In this document: positions 23,289-34,348 of the stretch, piece after piece
Layout: every line of letters begins with the position of its first letter
Numbering within the stretch: the stretch's first letter is position 1
From: Apostichopus japonicus
Lineage: Eukaryota; Echinodermata; Holothuroidea; Aspidochirotida; Stichopodidae
Direction of reading: 5' to 3'
Assembly (NCBI RefSeq): GCF_037975245.1
Contig: NC_092576.1
Span: 5,166,501 to 5,230,500 of the forward strand
DNA: 64,000 nucleotides
The notes under the pieces: model-generated
Seen by the model: only the letters and a program-made list of their open reading frames with translations
What the model was told of the DNA's origin: nothing
Database searches by the model: none
Made by a program: the position numbers and the translations under genes

Positions 23289-23683
23289 CCTAACTTATGG
23301 ACTATAAGGGTACACTCCCTTACCCCAAAAGTCGAAGGATCCCCAACCCCACCATCATCTTTTAGTCTTCTACGTGTCTCTGTTCTATACATCTGCATGT
23401 CCTTTAGTATATCATTTTAAGGTGTACGTCTATGTAGCGTTACATTGCAAGTATAACATAAATGGGTTTGTTTTATCATTAATTTTTGTCATAAAAACTA
23501 ACAGTAATCTATGTCGTAGATTATAGATGGGAAACCATCTTATGTTTATTTTACAGCAATCTGTGCCCACAGGTCTATTATGAGCCATTCTAAATACTAG
23601 GTCTGATTTCCATTATATCGTGATGTCACACGATCAATTTATGTCAGGAGTTCAATTAAGTGTCAGTTTTCTTCCATTTTCAG

Positions 23684-23738
23684 ATGTCTACCACAAACCT
23701 TTTTGTGATCTCTGCTATCCTTTGGTGCATATTAAGTG
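23684..23738 (+). CDS. Receptor B exon 1: signal peptide
   Basis: MSTTNLFVISAILWCILS, one residue different from A. Donor G|GTAAGA. ATG directly follows TTTTCAG. Confidence 0.75.
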
Positions 23739-26700
23739 GTAAGATTCAGTACCAAATTTATCTTGGAGAGTGGGGGTGGGACTGCGATGGTTTATAGATG
23801 TAAGGGAGAGGGAAGGGTTACATGTAGATACAGGCAGTGAAATGAAAAACGTGTACTTCGGTCTGGATAAGTACTTACTCAATCACATCACATGCATACG
23901 CCCAATATTGAAAGGGACAATGGGAGAGGTATTGGGAGCGGTGACCTTCGCAAATGTGGTGAAAGGTTCTGGAATACTGATGGAAATGCAATATGAAGGA
24001 TGCTATTCTGGTTAGGCAGTGTGGTTGGGTTAGGGTGTCAATTGAATGGTATTTTTAACAGTAGTCGAATGCAAGTCAAAATTAATTACGATTTCATATG
24101 GTGGTTCTATGTTACTTTGACATGTACCAATTTATACATTTTGAACTCAGTCTGAGGGGGAAAATGAATATATATATATAAACTACAACTTTCATTTGAT
24201 ATGAAACAAGGTTAACGTCTTCTTTCTTCAATTATAGGCACGGTTGTTTCATCAGATGAATGCCAGTCTCCGCAATATCTGCAATTAGGAAAGAAAGGTA
24301 CGATATCCTGCAACTATCCTGGTGATTTATATGGAGCAGGTTGGTTTAATTCAACCAATGTGACTAGCAATGATCGACCATTTATATCCCTCACAGAAGG
24401 TAGAATATCTGGGCCCGGATATGAGTCCGGAGAATACCTAGTTCACCCCAATGGATCTCTTATAATCACCAAAGTTTCCACCAAGCATGATCATGTTTTC
24501 AGGGTCACGACATTGGCCACTATAGATGAAGATCCTATCTTTGAAGATATTTGTGTAGTTGTCTATGGTGAGTCGATTTCTTTGATAACGACATTCATAG
24601 TTCATTTGCATCAGTTTATTGTGGTGGTTGTATTTACAAATATCACAAAGGAGAAGACAATACATTATCTATAGGATTTCATAAAGAGCAAATCTTGCAA
24701 ATACAGATATATTCAAATAATCCTTCATATAACATTTTACAATAATAAAAGGAACGTCTTAATTCATCATACTTTATATGAGCCTTTCTCGGAGTCATAT
24801 ATTGCTTTCTACCTGTTAACATAAACCTTATACTTTGCACATATAGCCATTTAACAGGTGGTCGCTCTTCAGCGATTTTCTTACAAAGAAAAACTGTTTC
24901 CTGTTAAAGATAAGGAAGTTATAAATAAGGATATTGCTGCATAAGACAATAACTTAATAATCAAGATCTTGTTAAATGTTGAAACAAATCTGGCAAAAAT
25001 AGTAGTTTTTTACACCTTACAAGAAATTAGAAGTGAATTCTCAATCCGTCAAAGCATGTTCTTATGTCTCTTCAAATCTTCCACGGTAAAAACAAAAAAG
25101 CAGTATTCTTTTACTGAACGATAAAACATTGCTACCAACGTGTCGAAAATTCATTTAACTAAAACAGTTGATTGAAGTAGCATGGCCATTAACTACGAGT
25201 AAGCAGTGACCTATAAATATTTCTTGAGCAGGAGGAATCATATTTCAATAGTTCAGTATTTTCCCATTTAAGAGAACTGTTTAAGTTTTCAGTAATGAAC
25301 GCATTGGAAATAAGCTTGAATTTCCAAAGACCCTGACCGATAATCCGAAATTTTACTGAACATTTTTCTTGCTCCTGCAAATCATTCAACGTCAAGTCAT
25401 CCTCCAATGAGAGAACAAAAGAGACAATGACCGATTTTACTCCTACTATTTGAAGATTATTTCTTTTCTGAATTCGTTCATGCTTGTTGAGAAAAAAAAA
25501 GCATGATGTAAACTATATCACTTTAGTTTGGCCAATTATTCCTCGATGACCTTCACATTCTCCTTTCATATTTAAACATCCTGTTCTATACATTGTTTCT
25601 CTTTTAACGTGAAGGATTACAAGCTGACAAACGGTGGTGTGTAAATTGATTCATCAATCCATTCATCCATGCATTCAGTCATATTCTTACTTCATAGATG
25701 TTGTTTAATGTTATAATACAAACGCTGGAACAGTGAGAACAAGCGAGAAACTGTCGGTGTACAACCATACACATGATAAAGTAGTCTCACGTTATTAGAA
25801 GCTTACTATAATAGAGTTATAATGGTTCAACAGTGTAAAAGGTTACTTTATTGAAATAGCATAAGCACTGAGGCCAGCTGCATCGTGAGTATGTATCTAA
25901 TGGTCTAACCACACTGAAGCATATTAATACCCTATAATGAAGCTATGAGTATGAATGATAACATGATGTGTCTACTTTAACGGCTGGATGTCATTTGGTA
26001 ATTTCAGTTGGTAAAATATTATATTCAGTTAAAAATCTAAATATAATATATTTGTAAGGGGCAAGCTACAGTTGAAATTTCGTATTGTAATAGAAATGAT
26101 TCGCAAAGTATGGTCCACACGATTAACAATGAATTAGTAGGTTATCTGAGAGAGTGTGAACTGCATGCGTAGTAAAGAATTTTAACAGGGAATACCGACT
26201 TTCCTGCGACCTTTAGTTGTTAGCGAATCCAACTAAATTCATAAATAAAAAAAATATATAAATATACCTAATATTTCTTGGCTGGACAATTTATTGTTTT
26301 CATTCGTCTTTCTTTTCACAATTTGCAGACAAACCACCTGAACCGTACCCAACCATAAATGCTACTGGATGTGTCCAAAAATCATTATGCTTTTTAGAAT
26401 TAAACGCTGCTTCAAGTTTAAGTTGTAATGTTTTACGAGTAGGTGCAGTATTAGATGATTTGTCGTGGAAGTTAAGAACTAGCAGTGGGGATGAAAAGGT
26501 CTCTTCTCAGTCGAAAACTGTAACAACCAGTGACAATGAATTAATATCTTACCATGCTGTTGTGGATATTTTGTTAAAACCCTCTCTCTCGTTATATTTA
26601 TTCGTCTGTGCAGCGAGAAGCAATGTGTCTGAGGTAGGTAACAATGAATCTACGATACTGGTTGAAAGCGGGACACTGGAAGCATCTAGCGAACATCTGC

Positions 26701-29700
26701 TTGTAACTCCTAATGAAAGAGTGTTTATGAACTGCGGGGAAGATGTGTCATTCTTTTTATGGAAAAAAGTGGGTCAAACGGAAGAAATTATTGCATTTGG
26801 AACTGAAATTATGAGTGAAGTTATGATGCCTGATGGATTCACATTGCAAAATAGCTCTCTGGTTATAAACACGGTTGAAAATCCTACCTTGGGCACGTAC
26901 ACTTGTGTTTATAGCACTGACGGTGTTACAACGAAATTTACATCAACTGATGTAACTTTTCAGGGTAAGAACTTCATTTAATGCAAAAACTTCCCAATAA
27001 ATATTTTTTGCAGGTAAAATCATTTGTGGTGTGAGAGTTAGTAAACCTAAAGTGATCGAATGCTCTTGTTGTTTTGATTTGCAATTGAGAAAGGAAGCGT
27101 TGCTAATGAAGCGATATATCTTAAAAAGTATCAACTATATACTTTTACTTTGTATGCGGTGTATAGTTCTTGATACCTATTTGACATACCGTTGTATATC
27201 ATTCACATGCATTGGGCTACTATGAACCTATATAACATAGCTGTGTTGATATGTTATCTGGAGATGATGTCAACTTGTATCTGGAATTTTTGATGTTCAT
27301 GTTTGACCATTTCTCTTGGCATTTCAGAGGAGGGACAACGAACTGGTTGGATTGGTGTTGTTGTGTTCTTTGTGTTATTGGTGTTATTAATTTTGATCGG
27401 AGTCGTCCTCTACCGATGGAAAGGTAATCTACTTATTAATCAGTAAATATAAATATTACTCTAAAGTATATAATAGACTTCTGTTTAATTGATTTGGTGC
27501 AGGTTTCTTTTTGCAATCAAACTGTTGTCGAGGCTTCCTTAGATAACTCTAGACGTTAAAATCAGTTTTCCCTATAAGGAATATCTGCTTACTTTATTTA
27601 TACTGAAATTACTTCCAAGCCATTGAAATCTGTGACACCTGGATATCTGGTTCAGCCTTTACTTGCCCCACTAACAGCTATCCATGTTCCCATCTTTGAT
27701 ATGACATTGTGTTAACTCCGACTTGTAGCATGAGTGATGGGATCGGGGTATTCCATTGCAATAATAGGGCATAGCCGTACACTTTTGGATTAAACCTCAC
27801 CCAGATGCTCCTTATGACTTCTCACCCCTTCCTGGTATAGAATTCTTGAAATGCTTTCCTGTGATACCTGTTCTACCATGTGTGTGGAATCCTAGCTACA
27901 AACTTGGTTAGGACCTACTTTCTAGTGCATGTCGTGTTCAATTAACTGTTTTTGAAACGCAGTACTATATTTCATTTTTCACTACAAATTAGAGCAGTTT
28001 GCGATGTAGCATTAGTGAAAATAAACCACAATCAGACTAAAACCACGTAAATGTAATGATTTCGACCAAACGGATCCAAAATATGTTTAGAGATCTTGGT
28101 GAAAGCAAACTGTTACAAGAACTACAGATTTTGAAGTAGTTTGATATTGTTCTGATCAAAATGTGAATACTCTAACCTATTTATGCTGATTAAACGTGTT
28201 CGTCAATCTCCACACTTCATAACAATATATTTCAATATAGCAGTTATAGCAATACACTAATGCAAATTACCAGGGCATTATTTTTGTTACAATCGGGTGA
28301 TTTCACGTCTGGAATTATAGTCTAGGGAGAAAATATGGATAGGCTAAGAAACTTTAGTAAGATTGAAAACATTGGATGAATATAACTTGATAATAGTATG
28401 TTTAGACTTTGGTACCTATCATGGATTTGTTAAGGCTATTGACCGGCCAACATGTCATCATAACTTATTCTTTGAGGCACACCGTCCAATGTCAGACTTT
28501 AGCCAACGATGTACGTTATTAAGATGAAATAGATTAAAGCTAACGATGTACGTTATTAAGATGAAAACAGATTACTCAGATTAAACAGATGTAACAGATG
28601 AAATCGATGAAACAGATTAAACAGATTAAACATGAAATACATGAAATTGATGAAATTGATTAAACAGACTAATCAGATTAAACAGATGTAACAGATGAAA
28701 TAGATGAAACAGATTAAACAGATTTAACATGAAATAGATGAAATTGATGAAATGAATTAAACATACTAATCAGATTAAACAGGTGAAATAGATGAAACAG
28801 GTTAAACAGATTAAACAGATTAATCAAATTAACCAGATTAAATAGATAAAATAGATAAAGTAGATGAAATATATAAAATAGATTAAGTAGATGAAATAGA
28901 TAAAAAAGGTTATACATATTAAAAATATTAAACAGATGAAATAGATTAAACGGATTAATCAAATTAACCAGAATAAATAGATAAAATAGATGAAATAGAT
29001 AAAGAAGATAAAGTAGATTAAATATATTAAATAGATTAAATAGATTATTAAATAGATTAAACAGATTACATATATTTAACAGATTTAAACATTAAATAGA
29101 TAAATAATATTAGAGTGGTATTTGAATATTAACATACATGATCATCCTGACATAAAATAGGCAATTACAGATCTTTTCTTTCTAAAAATATTTTAGTCAC
29201 GCCCACTCAGCCAAAGTCACGCTTTGACTGTATTCCTATTATCAGCACTATGACAATGAGATGATCACTTTGTAAATTTATGCAACATTACATTCTTATC
29301 AAGAGTGATGCGGGTTATTTCTTTAGATCAGAGTTCAAGTTGTCAATGCATGTCCCGTGTAAACGAGTGACTCACAGATCACAGGCGTCAAGTTATGTAC
29401 ATAACTATATCTTATTTTACCTAACGTATGCAAACTGTCTGAAATGCTGTTTGAAGCTTGTGTCTTTATATTTTCGCTGTTAGAACTACAGCTTGCAATA
29501 CTCAGATGAGTAATACAGTTTATATCTTATCCGCAACAGAGAATAATTCCAAAGATCGACAAAGTACCACAACAGCAACACAACAGCAACAACAGCTACT
29601 ACTCAAACCTACGATGAAGGTGACAGAAGAAGAATTAAAAGGTATCTAAGGTATCTATATTTAGTTCATTATTTCATGGATTATTTACAACTTTCAATTA

Positions 29701-32700
29701 CTGTGTATTTAATTTTGATGTAAGTAGCGATGCTTTTCTCAGTTTGGATTAATTAGTTCACCTGTACTGCACCTACATATACATTTAAGTTCAAGTGACC
29801 CAGAATGAAATATAATACAACTGTAAGGCTGCTACTCATAAATCGATTTTTATTCTTTCATTTTAAAGACTGGTGTAAGAAAGTGATAATTTTGAAAGAC
29901 CAAACTCGAGATACACACGATGGGATAGTGAAGAGGTTGAAGGAAGCATCTAAAAGACAGGTGAAAAACTTGTTATAAGAATTTCTAATATTACTTTACT
30001 TTCGATTCAGTGTGTAGAAGAAATACAGAAATGATGAACCTAAGCTTGATGTTCATTTGTCAAACCATGAAAGGTGGTGGGAGGATCTGAAAATATTTTA
30101 CATTGAGAATATAGGTGACCGATCCGTGTATAGTTATCTTCGTTATTTCATTCTATTTTGTTTCAACTTTCAAAATAAAACCTTAGCCACAATATCCACT
30201 AGGTTCATATATACCAAATATGTTAACCGTTCAGACATGTCTTAATTCATGATGTTTCGATACATTGAACAATATTTCAAACAGCGACTTTTTAAAACTT
30301 GTTTCTGTTGAAGCAAATGATATTGGAAATGGTAAACAAAATTGCCTGCATCTAGTGTCCACTTCATTTTAGAAATATTCAAACTCTACAGACGAAAACT
30401 GCAAAGAGGATTAATACTTTTGTAATAGATACAATTTAACTGATTAATAATTAGGTAAAATAATGGACTTCGTAATCACACACGTGATGTTGAATACTTA
30501 TCATGAAATATGTAATTTTTTTGCGTATTTGTGAAGAATAATTTGTAAACTTTTAATGCTTCAAGTTACGGCGATTAAGATATGAATATTACATAAATAT
30601 GTTTAAAATTACTATGTATCACATGAAAGAAAACTTTTTAGTTGGTACAGAGATAAGCCAACTTAAACCATTGCCAATTAGCAGTTTGCTTTCAGATCCA
30701 CATCATGTTAAGGACTTACCTCTCTTAACTTAAACCTACAAGCATTACTTAATTAAAAAGAATCGTGCAGCAAAACAAAAACACACACCAAGCATCGTCA
30801 TATCAATATTATAAATATAAATAAACTAAGCTAATTTGAGACAACTGTCATGGTTCAATTTTCGATTTTCATGTTAGGATTTATTTTACACGATATGACA
30901 GACACACCTAATATTGCTATATCAATTGTAAACTGATTTCTGTTGGCCAATCTTTGAAAAACCTTGTGATCTATCCTAGTTATAGTCAATGATATAAACA
31001 ATGTTGATAACGTTTTGAGGTGCCTCATTTATGATTCTTAACTTATTATGTAGTTAATTTCTTGGATAGGTTGACATTCAAAGGATTATCCTGCGAGCCA
31101 GCTTCACGTCAGTTGAAGATAACGGTGTAGCTATTAATCTAAGCTCTGGAGCAGTTTTACCTCCGCTTAACACTTTGAAAGGATTGAAGTTTGAAAACGA
31201 AAAGTGGCAACAATGGGACTTAACCAAATTGATTAGTATCCTGCAATATGCTTGTCACAGAAGTCCACCGACCGAGATCAAGTAAGCGTTGTTAATTTGA
31301 ACAGTCAACTATCATTCATGTTGTATGAGAAAGAATTACATTTAGTCAATTTACCTATTTGTTGGAATAATTAATGTTAGAGTATAACTATATGTGAAGA
31401 CGTTTTAGCAACATGTCGAACCATCTCCTGCTTACTTACACATATATCACGTACAGAGTATACCTCTTTTAGGTAATTGATTCATATATCTACCAATGAA
31501 ACTCGGTGGTATGATCCTTTGTTTTCGCAGGCTGCATCAGATGTGAATGAATCAAACATGATAAAAATACTTGAACTCGCATTTGGGGACTTAATAATAA
31601 TAGTAATGGACATTTACCATTTTGAATTGTGTACCTAATGGCAATTAACTGACGAATTACTACGATTTCTTCTCAAAGGCTTGAAAGAATTCTGCTGCCG
31701 TTTGAATTTGAGAACAAGTTGAGCACGTTACAGCAGAAGCCATATGGTAAGAATGCAGTTAAATAAATAATGTTTAAATAAATTATTCTTTACAAGTAAA
31801 TGTTAATGGCGTGAAATGAATTTGTTTAAACCATTTCATCTACACGATTAAGAACAATGACTTATGCGTTAATGAATATCCCTTGCCCAACTGGTTCGGG
31901 AAAACTTGTGAAACACGAAAAAAAGGGAGATTTGTTCACGACTTTTATCTAAAACCCTAAAGCTATATACTTATTTAACGTCTGGGCTCATATTTGATTT
32001 CGTTGTGTGTAATGTCACTAACAGAGCGCATTTCTTACCGAATCCTTATAGATTTATGCGATGGTAATTGTACGTGCATTTTGGTATGTTGTGGGCATGT
32101 GCGTCACGCTTTGTCTCAACACTTCAAGTCTAAAAGAACGTGATGGTTTAATGTCATACTTGGGATGTGGATCCAATTTAGTAAGCAGAAGAATAATTCT
32201 TCGCTTCAATAGTAAAATGAAGTAAGCGAAGGTCAAAGCTTTAAAATATGTTAAATACAATACGTTACAAAGTACAGTTTGGATGAAAATGATAGGTGGT
32301 TTGTGTTATTCTTCTTTCTTTCTTTTTATTTTTTTATGTATTTACTTATGTTTCCGGCGGGGGTGTTATTTGAGGTTAAAACTCAGTTGATAAGAGTCTA
32401 TTTACATTGCAATTGACCTCTGAACTGTACAAATACAGTACCATTCCCTTGTATAATCCATAAGGGGTCTCAATCAGGTACATTGCTTTCATGTTTGTTC
32501 AATTTTCGTCGTATAATGTTTCAGCATCTATTTATGGTTTGAAGAATTATGTTTATTTCAAGCTCCAGTAGTACTATATAGATAGGGTTTGATTGTCATC
32601 TAATCCTGGTTGCATTAAACACTGTTTCCTGAAGGGGAAGGGTGGAAGGGAGGTAGTAAGTTTTCACCTTTCCAGTCATGGTGGGACATGCGTATATTTG

Positions 32701-33797
32701 CGATTTCTCATTAAGGGTAATAGGAATGGTCAACATATCCAAACATAGTTGGGTGTGCTATGAGAGGGTGAGCGTGGTAAAACCTAGTTAGAAATGCTAT
32801 ATAATAGCAACCAGGATGGATATGAGATCATAAACAGATTTAAAACAAATACGTTCTCTAAACATCAATACATTTTCCTCTGGCCTCATTTTCCCTGTTG
32901 TGAGCATATATGCAGTAAACGGACATTTGAAGTCCTCATAGTTCCATATGAAACGGAGTTTTTAGCAAAATGAGTTGTTAACAGGAAGCCAGTAGTACAA
33001 ATTTAGGGGTACTAAATGAATGTCAAGAAGATAACTACTTGTGCCACAAATACAGGTGGCACAAATCAACTGTTTAATAGAGAATTACTAAGTTTATCAA
33101 TTATCGTCTTCAAAAATTAAATAAATGTTTTATGTCCAGATGTAGCTGATAAAACGGACTTGTACTATAAATGTTTCGAACGTTCAAGTTTCCACATATA
33201 CCAGACTAAAGAAAATTCTTTTTACGGTCTCTTTCAGTCGAGTGGGTAACTGGTGTTGCATCTACAGGAGTACTGGATTTGAATTACGATACTGGACAGT
33301 GGGAGGTATGTCATGGTAACATAGGTTATATGAAGATATCATTTTAAATAGACTTATTTTTAAATATGCCTTCACATAGTAGAAGAACTGACATAGTCAA
33401 ATTCATCTGGGTTTCGTTTAAGTAACACCCACCAAGTTCTTGCTAAGGTCTTCTTGCATACATATCAAGGGAAGTAATGTTTACTAATCACTTTGTTATT
33501 TGTTTATTCACACAGAGTATTTGTCACGGTCCTCTGAACGAGTCTGTATATAACATGCTTGTAAGTATACATAACTTAGTAAAATATACTTTCAATCCAG
33601 TGCAAAAAAGAATGTGAACAGTAAAGGCCAACAACACTTGGTTCCGTTCAACGACTCTCATATTTTTTCAGGAGTGGCGCAATTACGTTTTACTTCTGAG
33701 GAGGGGGAGGAGGAGGTGGTTGCGCCACGGCTTTTCAGAAGATATATTAGACAGAATAGAAATGACCTGGATGTATCAGAATAATATTGAGAAGTAG
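23684..33797 (+). CDS. Receptor B: Ig transmembrane receptor, spliced model (long-tail form)
   Basis: Joins 23684-23738, 24238-24567, 26329-26964, 27328-27423, 29540-29641, 29869-29960, 31070-31281, 31679-31746, 33238-33305, 33516-33560 and 33672-33797. The sum is 1830 nt, 609 aa plus stop, all GT-AG and in frame. Layout: signal peptide, one V-like Ig domain, two canonical Ig domains, a transmembrane helix, a Q-rich segment and a cytoplasmic tail with an ITIM-type SVYNML. Paralogue of receptor A. The intact frame in both copies argues that both are or recently were functional. Ligand and pathway unknown. Confidence 0.72.
24238..24567 (+). CDS. Receptor B exon 2: V-like Ig domain
   Basis: 330 nt, phase 1-1, acceptor TATAG, donor G|GTGAGT. 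TISCNYPGD, AGWFNSTNVT, GSLIITKV; the F strand reads VFRVTT with no cysteine. Unlike A's copies it has a cysteine in the last strand (EDICVVVYG). Much more diverged from the A copies than those are from each other. Confidence 0.72.
24568..26328 (+). other. Receptor B intron 2
   Basis: About 1.8 kb, alignable with the A intron at 3682-4742. No V-like exon or other coding segment seen. Possible former duplicates were not detected. Confidence 0.5.
26329..26964 (+). CDS. Receptor B exon 3: two Ig domains
   Basis: 636 nt, same phases and cysteine/tryptophan positions as in A (SLSC, LSWKLR, LFVCAAR; FMNCG, FLWKK, GTYTCVYS). The second Ig domain is almost identical to A's, the first more varied (VKI/ISLP region). 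Confidence 0.8.
27328..27423 (+). CDS. Receptor B exon 4: transmembrane helix
   Basis: 96 nt, phase 1-1. EEGQRTGW then a helix GVVVFFVLLVLLILIGVVLY and a short RWKG. Lacks the arginine-rich extension of A. Confidence 0.78.
28555..29105. repeat. AACAGATTA-type minisatellite in receptor B
   Basis: Long run of short imperfect units (ACAGATTAA, ACAGATGAA, ATAGATTAA). Purine-rich on the + strand. The reverse strand gives a spurious NLF-rich ORF. Lies inside the 1.5 kb absent from A. Confidence 0.85.
29540..29641 (+). CDS. Receptor B exon 5: Q-rich cytoplasmic exon (B only)
   Basis: 102 nt, phase 1-1, acceptor CAACAG, donor AAAAG|GTATCT. ENNSKDRQSTTTATQQQQQ, then LLLKPTMKVTEEELK. CAA/CAG repeat. 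No counterpart in A. Frame and phases fit exactly between the transmembrane exon and exon 6, but the exon could also be skipped without breaking frame. Confidence 0.5.
29869..29960 (+). CDS. Receptor B exon 6: cytoplasmic exon
   Basis: 92 nt, phase 1 in, 0 out. DWCKKVIILKDQTRDTHDG then IVKRLKEASKRQ. Uses the acceptor TTTTAAAG, which is mutated in A. Confidence 0.58.
31070..31281 (+). CDS. Receptor B exon 7: main cytoplasmic exon
   Basis: 212 nt, phase 0 in, 2 out. VDIQRIILRASF, then WQQWDLTKLISILQYAC. Same length as A exon 8; replacements are spread across the N-terminal third. Confidence 0.65.
31679..31746 (+). CDS. Receptor B exon 8: cytoplasmic exon
   Basis: 68 nt, LERILLPFEFENKLSTLQQK plus PY. 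Acceptor TCAAAG, donor G|GTAAGA. One base longer polyA before the acceptor than in A, frame kept. Confidence 0.62.
31747..33237 (+). other. Receptor B intron with extra sequence
   Basis: About 1.5 kb against 370 bp in A; the stretch from about 31860 to 32980 has no counterpart in A. No coding segment or clear transposon end recognised. Confidence 0.5.
33238..33305 (+). CDS. Receptor B exon 9: cytoplasmic exon
   Basis: 68 nt, VEWVTGVASTGVLDLNYDTG then QWE. Acceptor TTTCAG, donor GAG|GTATGT. Confidence 0.62.
33516..33560 (+). CDS. Receptor B exon 10: ITIM-type micro-exon
   Basis: 45 nt, phase 0-0, SICHGPLNESVYNML. SVYNML fits the ITIM consensus (S/I/V/L)xYxx(I/V/L), which in vertebrates recruits SH2 phosphatases. 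Function here is inferred. Confidence 0.6.
33672..33797 (+). CDS. Receptor B exon 11a: terminal exon, first C-terminal form
   Basis: 126 nt with TAG, same length as A. EWRNYVLLRRGRRRR, then HGFSEDILDRIE and ends NNIEK. Confidence 0.6.
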   Translation, partial: EWRNYVLLLRRGRRRWLRHGFSEDILDRIEMTWMYQNNIEK

Positions 33798-34348
33798 AAT
33801 TAATTGCCTATTCTTTCGTATTTATTAATGAAACGGCTTAAAATGTGTGTAGAATTTATTTAATAGTTTATCAATATATTATTATTAGGCCAAGTCTACT
33901 AAAGAAACCACGAATGTAGTGTTAGAATTACCTTATGCCAAGAAGATCGGTGTATTACACTGAATATTCATCCATATAGACAGACAATGGTGTTTTGCAG
34001 CTGTATCATGAGTAGAAGGTACGAATAAAGGGTTCTGTTATTTGGGGAAAAATTTACATTGCCTTTACATTTCCACTTCCGGTCACTCCATGTCTGGTAT
34101 TTTAGCTGGTATGCTTGCCTACAAATTATGCTAACTGTAGACTAAGTTAGAAATGAACAGAGGAATGGATATTTAAGAAACAGTACAATGTTTGCATTTT
34201 TAAGACAATGAGCGATTAATTCCCATGATATTAATGGTATAACTATAGTGCAATTAAGCAGTAATTAGTTTATCATATTATGTTAAATTTGTTTCTTTAA
34301 CTTAGTGACAACATTAACCTGTCGGTTGTTTCACATCTTGTCTTTCAG

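Noticed and set aside
28714-28962. 82-codon - strand ORF rich in NLF/LFHLF
   Set aside because: Product of the ACAGATTAA-type minisatellite.
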